From Candidatus Omnitrophota bacterium (GTDB taxonomy: Bacteria > Omnitrophota > Gorgyraeia > JABMRN01 > RBG-13-46-9): 45,990 bases of DNA. Shown here piece after piece: positions 40,510 through 45,990 of the stretch; the first letter of the stretch is position 1; the number at the start of each line of letters is the position of its first letter. Location: positions 1-45,990 of the forward strand of contig JADHYM010000006.1 in NCBI GenBank assembly GCA_016782445.1, read 5' to 3'. The notes under the pieces were generated by a model. It was not told the DNA's origin. It searched no databases and was given only the letters and a program-made list of their open reading frames with translations. The position numbers were made by a program, and so were the translations under genes.

Positions 40510-40677
40510 ATAAGCGCCCTGCCAGAGCCGTGTAAGAGTGAAAAACTTTAGTCCCTTTAAGTAAAGGTGGGTGCCCTCCGCCCAGATCCAAAGATAAGAG
40601 CAAGTTAGGCTCCCGTTAACTATTTATTGGCAAAAGTTTTCGCACCCCGGTTCACGCGAACGGCAGGGCATATATCT
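40510..40677 (-). ncRNA. 6S-RNA-like structured transcript
   Basis: About 168 bases on the minus strand. The ends pair perfectly (GCCCTGCC at 40662-40669 with GGCAGGGC at 40516-40523). The 5' GCCCTGCCGTTCGCG and the 3' block GGGCGGAGGGCACCCACC, followed by a small hairpin, resemble 6S RNA. A good promoter sits just upstream. Because the next gene begins 14 bases after the closing stem, a regulatory leader for the DUF39 gene is the alternative. Confidence 0.6.
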
Positions 40678-40683
40678 ATCTTT

Positions 40684-40713
40684 ATTATACTCCCGCCCAA
40701 TCGTAAAAATCAA
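40684..40713 (-). promoter_or_regulatory. promoter of the 6S-like RNA and possibly the following operon
   Basis: TTGATT (40708-40713), 18 bases, TATAAT (40684-40689), reading leftward. The predicted start near 40677 lies a few bases before the closing stem of the structured RNA. Confidence 0.75.
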
Positions 40714-40773
40714 CGATTATTCGCGCGCATAAGCCGGCTGCAAACCAATCATCCTTCCGGCGACTTGATTTAT

Positions 40774-40964
40774 AGAGGGTTACGGGCATTGCTTTCGCTT
40801 GACGTTCGCTCGGGGATACGCGCCCCTCGCTCACTCTACAAAAGTCGCTCATGCCCTACTGCGCAAAAGATTGCCCGCCTGACCGGACGGGCAGGCGCAA
40901 CGAAATGGCGCGATAAGGGATTCACGACTTTTGTACGCCGCTCAAGCAACGCCCGCAACCCTCT
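40774..40964 (-). repeat. 191-bp long hairpin element
   Basis: A 21-bp arm (40774-40794) pairs with 40944-40964. As plus-strand RNA there are two A-C mismatches; as minus-strand RNA both become G-U pairs. An inner 11-bp perfect arm, TACAAAAGTCG (40838-40848), pairs with CGACTTTTGTA (40924-40934). A GC-rich palindrome lies at 40874-40897. It contains no plausible protein gene. Confidence 0.7.
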
Positions 40965-40973
40965 TTATTCTAG

Positions 40974-41003
40974 TTGTTACCTTAAGGGCGCTTGTCGTAT
41001 ATA
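40974..41003 (+). promoter_or_regulatory. candidate plus-strand promoter
   Basis: TTGTTA (40974-40979), 18 bases, TATATA (40998-41003). It would drive the structured RNA that begins around 41010-41054. It is the only promoter candidate on this strand that I could tie to a downstream structure. Confidence 0.45.
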
Positions 41004-41009
41004 AAGCTT

Positions 41010-41398
41010 CTATTAATTTTCCCTCATTCCGCCCTGGGTCGGAAGGGATCCATAACAGCTTTCAGAGGGCACTTGCCTAAGCGGCGAGTGCATTCAACCG
41101 TAGAATTCAGCAATTTACGAAGTTGATGTTCAAGAAAATGCGCCCGAGTCCTTACTAGCTTGGGCGCGAAAGACCTTACTATCTCAACGAGTAAATTGCA
41201 TGTCAGCCTTCGCCGTGTAGAATCTCAGGATGGCAAGCTTCGGCTGATCCGCCGAAGCTCTACGCGACAGCAATAGAGCGAAGGCGGAAATTCGAGGGCA
41301 GAATGCTCACGTGCATTATTTTAAGATATTTATCATAAGTTTATGCCGAGCAGCGTGGCAAGTGCCATCTGAAAGCAGTTATTGTTTTTGTTGTTTAG
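41010..41398 (+). ncRNA. candidate novel structured RNA, plus strand
   Basis: A 24-bp closing stem (41054-41077 with 41357-41380; two mismatches) is followed by the T-rich TTATTGTTTTTGTTGTTT. Inside are two long arms. Arm one: GCAATTTAC with GTAAATTGC (9 bp), GTTGA with TCAAC, and GCGCCCGAG with CTTGGGCGC. Arm two: GCCTTCGC with GCGAAGGC (8 bp), GTGTAGA with TCTACGC, and AGCTTCGGC with GCCGAAGCT (9 bp). A 6-bp pairing GCATTC/GAATGC joins them. I see no match to tmRNA, RNase P RNA or SRP RNA. The strand is inferred from the promoter and T-tract. Confidence 0.6.
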
Positions 41399-41440
41399 TT
41401 AGCGGAAGGAGATATTGAGTTCGCCGGAATGAGTGTTTGG

Positions 41441-44400
41441 TTACGCAGAGCGCAGCCTGAGAAGCGCGGCCTGGAGTTTTCTCTCGAGCCTGCGCATCAT
41501 TTTGGCCGGTATATCTATTGGCGGTAGCTTGCAAACCGTAGAGTAGCGCTCATTTCGGATTTCAGTAAGCCAGTCGTTTAACATGGCGGAAAGAGAAAAT
41601 AGCGTTTTGCCTTTCGCATGCATTACCGGTATTCGTATAGATATATTTTTTGAGAGCACGCCTTCTAGAATTCCCGCAAGCTGATCAGCTTCCTCTTCAA
41701 TTGCGGGTTCGGTGATCATGATCATAACTTCATATTTGTCCAAAGGCCTTCTTTTGAGTTCCAATCCGCGGATCGCTTCTGTCCGCAGAAATTCGTACGG
41801 CAGGCCGTTTCGCGGGTCGGTCAGGCGCTGATCGGAAGCTTGTATCTTTTCTTCTATGGCTTTTTCTTCAAGCGGTATAAGAGCAAGGTCCGGCAGGCTA
41901 AGTTCGTTTTTAAACCTCGTAAGACCTTCAACGATCCAGCGATTTTCATCGGTTACGCCCGTTACTATAATTTCCGCATTCCTGAGCCGTTTTAGTGTGA
42001 GCGCGATGTCAGGTGAATTTTCAATAACGCTTATGCTTACGCATATACGGCGAATGCCATGCGTTTTTTGTAAAATTGAACCAAGCTTGCTTATCCAGCT
42101 ATTAACCGGCGTTTTTCTTACTTTATTATTAAGCACTTTAAAAGCGTTTTTTAACGCTTTTATTTTTAATGCAATATTTGTATTTTGAGGATGTATGCTC
42201 CTGCCTCTCAGCCGCTGTATTGCCAGATCGCCCAAAACCCTGGGTTCGGTATCTATGATTTTCATCTCCTCGAGAAAACCCACCGGCATCTTGTTATATG
42301 CAGCTTCAGCAGGAAATCCGTGTTCAATAAGAAATCTCGCGAGTCGTATATATTCGTCGTGCTCCATTTCTATTTCCTGAGGAGTAAAATCAGGTTTCAT
42401 GGTTTCGTCGAACATTAAAATTGTACCTTCATTATTTACTATCCCGCTTATTACACCTCTCTTTAGCGCAGGGTGCGTAAGTTGCGTATGTCCTCTCTCT
42501 GTCGAGCAATGCAAATGGCGGGAAACGATTTCGATATTAATCGTGTTATCGGTTATTAAAGCGTTAAAGATGTGCTCTCCGTTACTTAATGTCGATACGG
42601 CGCTACGGGCTTCTTCCGGCGTAACGGGCAAGCCGTTCAGGATTATCGTCTCTATTCCGCTCGGCGGCGTAGGCACGGATCGAGTTAAAGTGTCCTCTTC
42701 TCCATATGCCTTTAAAATTTTCATTGCTTCAGAATAGCTACAGTTTTCGTGCTCTATGCGCACGTGCTCCAGAAGACCTCCTAAACTTGCTCTTCTTTTC
42801 CTGCCTTCAGATTCCCACTCAACAGGTTCAAACATACGCCCCGTGCCCAGGTCCGCCACTTCTAAATTTAGAGAGAATCCTTCATTGAGTTTTTGCGCAA
42901 GCTCCTTCATAAACTTTACCCGCATTGGTTCCGTAGTTCTGCCCCATCGTATTTTTACGTTTACAAACGCGTCCAGTGCTTCTTCGTATGTCTGGTATGG
43001 GGCGCTTCTTGGCTTTCTAAGCAAAAAAAGCTTTAACGCGTTATAAACCTTCCATACATCTTGTGCGGGAATTTTTCTATCAAAGAATGTAATGGCGTCG
43101 GTGCGTAAAAGATCCTCTATGGTAGCTAAACGATGTGCGCTTAAAAAAGTGCTGACAATCGCAGCATCGTGCGCCCTTCGCGGCGATTCGGATATTCTGC
43201 CATCAAGCCAGTCGTGCGCGCGCCTTGAAAAGCTTTCCGTATCTTCCGGAGAAAGTCCGAGTGCCGTCTCCATGGTAAGCGCGTATCCTTTTTGAGCGGC
43301 AAGCACGCATACTTTCTTGAAGTTATTCGGGCTTAGGCCTTTAGTCTTTAAAAGTTCCGGCCATTTCCTGATAAGCGCATGGAATTTAGTTATACGGCAC
43401 TTACGAAGCACTTTTTGCGAATGTGAACCCAAGTTTCCTGTCGGTATTTTTTCGTCTTTTACTACCGTATCTCCTACGAGATATCCGATTTCGTAATCCA
43501 TCTTCGGCTCGGTACCTGGCGGAAGTTCCGCCGCGCCGGCTGAATGCGGGCCGAATGTTCTTAAGGGGACGTTTCCTGGAAATACGCTATCGAGCGCAAT
43601 TATTCTTTCCATTACATCTATCAATAACGCATCGTTTTCCGCAGCAATCTTTTTTTGATACCGTGCTATGCGTGCGGCCTCAGGTAAATTACGACTCCAC
43701 AAAGCTCTTTTTATATCGATAATATCAGGAGAAGCCATATGTGATGTCGCAACGCGCTCTAAATCTTCGAGTATGCGCTCAAGCTCAACGTTATTACTAC
43801 TCGGTACTGCATGACCCGGCTTAACAGGGCCTGGGATATTTGGCGCTGCCGCAGCTATGAGCATTTTTTCGAATACCGGCCAGGGGGAGGTGTCTATTTT
43901 TGACAAAAGAGGAAATAGTTCCTTTAATATTTCTTTTTCTCTATCCTCTACGCCTTTAAGCATTTCGATATCTTTATGCGAAAGGAGCCCTTTTTCCGCC
44001 ATCCACGCAAGCACAAGAAGCCCCCTCATTTTTGAGGGAATACCATCTGTATTTCTGCTTGAAAACGTCAGGGACATCTCTTTAAGCTGGCTTATGTTTA
44101 GCTTATCCCCTGCCATCCTGGCAACCCGGGCAGATGATACAGGTTTCATGCCGAGCCCATAAGTGCAATAAGACGACACTAAAGAAACAGGATAAAAGGT
44201 TAGTAAAATACGTGTTTTTTCGGATTCGTCCATAGGCATTCCACCGGCATTAATTAGCTTTAATTGCGTTAGGCCGTAAAAGGAACCGGTTGTCTCGTCC
44301 CAGTCTATGAGGTTTACGTTCCTTACGCCGAAACGCCGAACCATAGCATAATGCGCGGTTCCTCTAACATTTATCATTGCGCGATCGGGGAATTTTTGAA

Positions 44401-45990
44401 GAAGCATGCCATTTTGTCTCATTAAACGGGCGTCCCTGTTTTTAACAGACTCGTTCATTAGCGATATGGCGCTTTCAAGAGTTTTTTGATAATCAGCAAA
44501 TTTTCCTTTTTCGAAGCAGGAAAATGATTCTTTTATCTTGGCAAGGAATTTCAGCGTAAGCACATAGTCTTTAAAGCTTAGGTCTTCGATTTTTATATCT
44601 TCTATCGCCTTAAGATTCTCATGGAGAAATTTATTGTATGCCCATCCAAAATAATTGAAGCCTGTCTGCGTCTGGTACACCTCTTCAGGCAATAGATATC
44701 CGGAAACAAGTCTTTTTAAATTGTTTCTTTCCACTTTTTTCGCTGCCTCGAACCATTTTCGCGCTAAGCCATCGGGATTTCGTTCGCAGAACTCAAGCCA
44801 CTCAAAAGACGGAATGCTAAATTTTTGCACCTTGCCGCCTATAGGTATCTCGGCTTTAAAGCCCAGGCCGCCGAGTTCATGCACAATAACCGCTTTTTTC
44901 TTTTTCCTTTTTATTTCATCAAATAATGCTATCAGATGTTTTCTGACAATTTCAAAATCGCCCTTTGTTTTGTGGCCGGCAAATATAAAATGTGCTTCAC
45001 GCGCCGCGAGTTTTACCGAATCGTCGGCATCTTCGGAAAGAACTAAACAGGCTCTTTTAACGGCCGGAATGCTTAATGCTATCGCTGCCGCCGTACCGGC
45101 TACCCACGCCAGAACTGAGCGCCTTGAAAACCCGCTTTTATGCGCATCTTTGCCATGTTGCCCGGCTCGAACTGCTTTAAAAGAATCCATATTTGGCGTG
45201 GGCACTTCATCACTATATCCGTATTGTTCCTCATAATCCATTTTTGGTTCTGTGCCGGGAGGAAGTTCGGCCGCGCCGGCGGAATGCGGGCCGAACGTAT
45301 CGCGGGCTATTCTAAGCCGATAAACCTTACTAGTGGCGTCCGGGGCCTGTTCGAAATCGAGTTTTTTGAGAATGCTTCCAACTTGTTCATTAGGGGAAAT
45401 ATCCTCTATCCATATTTCAGTAATATCATCTTTTGTTTTTAGGCTTTCTATAGCGCGGATCAATAAAGATCTTCCTACGCCCAGGCGCTGATAAATAGAA
45501 TCGACCGCCATGTATTCGAGCCAGCCTATCGGATAGCCAGGCTCGATGCTTGACATAATAAAGCCGATTACAGTATCGCCACGTCTCGCTATAAAAACCT
45601 CGCGTTCGTCCTTTTGTAGCGCGGACCTTACATACGATTCGATGTCCTGATGTCTTTCTTCTTTATCAACCTCAGTATCCCGATATGAATTAAGCCTGGG
45701 CTCCAATTCTTTTTCCCAGATTTCGGCTATCCGCTCAACTTGTTTCGGCGAGGCTTTTTCTATAATAAACGGCGCCTCTTGCGCGCTTTTTGCGTGCGCC
45801 TTGAGAGCGCGCAAATAGTCTTGCGGATTACTAAATCCTTCGGGGGTCATCATGGTCCGGTCTGAAGGAAGAGGAAGTGAGGCTGCGCCCTGGCGGCGCA
45901 GAGTATCTAAAAGCGGGCCTTCGGAAACCGGGAAGATGTGTTCCCGGCTTGCGGCGGTTCTGCCGCGATATAACTCCACGGCTTTATGAG
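41441..45990 (-). CDS. giant multidomain protein, 5' end outside window
   Basis: The frame is open to the right edge (no stop), so the GTG at 45979 is probably internal; at least 1,512 residues are visible. Numbering from that GTG: a GNAT acetyltransferase domain (about 55-225, acetyl-CoA loop YQRLGVGRSLL), a PHSAGAAELPPGTEP linker (about 230), a Tat-like SRRSVLAWVAGTAAA segment (about 285-310), and a TraB/GumN-like domain (RDARLMRQNGMLLQ, then INVRGTAHYAMVRRF). The same linker recurs near 808. The C-terminal 650 residues are unrecognised. Function unknown; export of at least part is inferred. Confidence 0.9.
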   Translation of the reverse strand, partial: HKAVELYRGRTAASREHIFPVSEGPLLDTLRRQGAASLPLPSDRTMMTPEGFSNPQDYLRALKAHAKSAQEAPFIIEKASPKQVERIAEIWEKELEPRLNSYRDTEVDKEERHQDIESYVRSALQKDEREVFIARRGDTVIGFIMSSIEPGYPIGWLEYMAVDSIYQRLGVGRSLLIRAIESLKTKDDITEIWIEDISPNEQVGSILKKLDFEQAPDATSKVYRLRIARDTFGPHSAGAAELPPGTEPKMDYEEQYGYSDEVPTPNMDSFKAVRAGQHGKDAHKSGFSRRSVLAWVAGTAAAIALSIPAVKRACLVLSEDADDSVKLAAREAHFIFAGHKTKGDFEIVRKHLIALFDEIKRKKKKAVIVHELGGLGFKAEIPIGGKVQKFSIPSFEWLEFCERNPDGLARKWFEAAKKVERNNLKRLVSGYLLPEEVYQTQTGFNYFGWAYNKFLHENLKAIEDIKIEDLSFKDYVLTLKFLAKIKESFSCFEKGKFADYQKTLESAISLMNESVKNRDARLMRQNGMLLQKFPDRAMINVRGTAHYAMVRRFGVRNVNLIDWDETTGSFYGLTQLKLINAGGMPMDESEKTRILLTFYPVSLVSSYCTYGLGMKPVSSARVARMAGDKLNISQLKEMSLTFSSRNTDGIPSKMRGLLVLAWMAEKGLLSHKDIEMLKGVEDREKEILKELFPLLSKIDTSPWPVFEKMLIAAAAPNIPGPVKPGHAVPSSNNVELERILEDLERVATSHMASPDIIDIKRALWSRNLPEAARIARYQKKIAAENDALLIDVMERIIALDSVFPGNVPLRTFGPHSAGAAELPPGTEPKMDYEIGYLVGDTVVKDEKIPTGNLGSHSQKVLRKCRITKFHALIRKWPELLKTKGLSPNNFKKVCVLAAQKGYALTMETALGLSPEDTESFSRRAHDWLDGRISESPRRAHDAAIVSTFLSAHRLATIEDLLRTDAITFFDRKIPAQDVWKVYNALKLFLLRKPRSAPYQTYEEALDAFVNVKIRWGRTTEPMRVKFMKELAQKLNEGFSLNLEVADLGTGRMFEPVEWESEGRKRRASLGGLLEHVRIEHENCSYSEAMKILKAYGEEDTLTRSVPTPPSGIETIILNGLPVTPEEARSAVSTLSNGEHIFNALITDNTINIEIVSRHLHCSTERGHTQLTHPALKRGVISGIVNNEGTILMFDETMKPDFTPQEIEMEHDEYIRLARFLIEHGFPAEAAYNKMPVGFLEEMKIIDTEPRVLGDLAIQRLRGRSIHPQNTNIALKIKALKNAFKVLNNKVRKTPVNSWISKLGSILQKTHGIRRICVSISVIENSPDIALTLKRLRNAEIIVTGVTDENRWIVEGLTRFKNELSLPDLALIPLEEKAIEEKIQASDQRLTDPRNGLPYEFLRTEAIRGLELKRRPLDKYEVMIMITEPAIEEEADQLAGILEGVLSKNISIRIPVMHAKGKTLFSLSAMLNDWLTEIRNERYSTVCKLPPIDIPAKMMRRLERKLQAALLRLRSA

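Noticed and set aside
25065-40994. 13-base identity TTAAGGGCGCTTG at 25065 and 40982
   Set aside because: A 13-base match is expected by chance in a window of this size, and the contexts differ.
41010-41398. tmRNA, RNase P RNA or SRP RNA in the gene-free block
   Set aside because: No tRNA-like ends or tag frame, no GAGGAAAGUC-type core, and no GGAAG/GCAGCC SRP loop could be found.

Overview
This 46 kb window looks like a chromosome segment of an uncultured Gram-negative bacterium, most likely from the Omnitrophota (former OP3) lineage. The reasons are two giant multidomain secreted or membrane-associated genes at the two ends, a TolC/RND export operon, a four-subunit 2-oxoacid:ferredoxin oxidoreductase, and many small palindromic repeats. 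The lineage call is inference; no rRNA or ribosomal protein is present. Every protein gene lies on the minus strand. The one well-supported plus-strand unit is a candidate structured RNA.

Right to left (direction of transcription): (1) 41441-45990 is the 3' part of a giant gene with an acetyltransferase (GNAT) domain, a Tat-like segment, a TraB-like domain and a duplicated linker. (2) 40497-41440 is a 944-bp gene-free block with a candidate plus-strand structured RNA, a 191-bp long hairpin and a 6S-RNA-like transcript with its own promoter. (3) 25097-40496 is a long co-directional housekeeping run: DUF39 homocysteine-biosynthesis protein, RseC/CcdA/TlpA thiol-redox genes, 5-formyl-THF cyclo-ligase, RNase Y, YmdB-type phosphodiesterase, XseA, XseB, Dxs, the ferredoxin oxidoreductase, GltX, tRNA-Gln and GlnS.

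(4) 22400-25000 is the most unusual area. It holds tRNA-Leu, three small GIY-YIG nuclease genes, an intact tRNA-Glu, and two separated fragments of a second tRNA-Glu gene that fit together at the T-loop. It also holds several palindromic hairpins and a BrnT/BrnA toxin-antitoxin pair. I read the tRNA-Glu part as a composite element inserted in the T-loop of a tRNA-Glu gene and carrying a replacement tRNA. A hairpin family with compensating base changes and a conserved 3x3 TTC/TTC internal loop lies next to this tRNA-Glu and next to tRNA-Gln 3 kb away.

(5) 11866-22394 is an efflux operon: ROK regulator, small Cys4 protein, TolC-like protein, membrane-fusion protein and two tandem RND pumps. (6) 1-11582 is a single open frame of more than 3,860 codons, truncated at the left edge and ending there in 150-bp tandem repeats. 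The two giant proteins share a TraB/ChaN-like theme and internal export-like hydrophobic segments. Recurrent 7-bp tandem repeats occur at four loci, two of them inside genes.

All calls come from reading sequence and supplied translations; no database search, RNA folding program or alignment was run.
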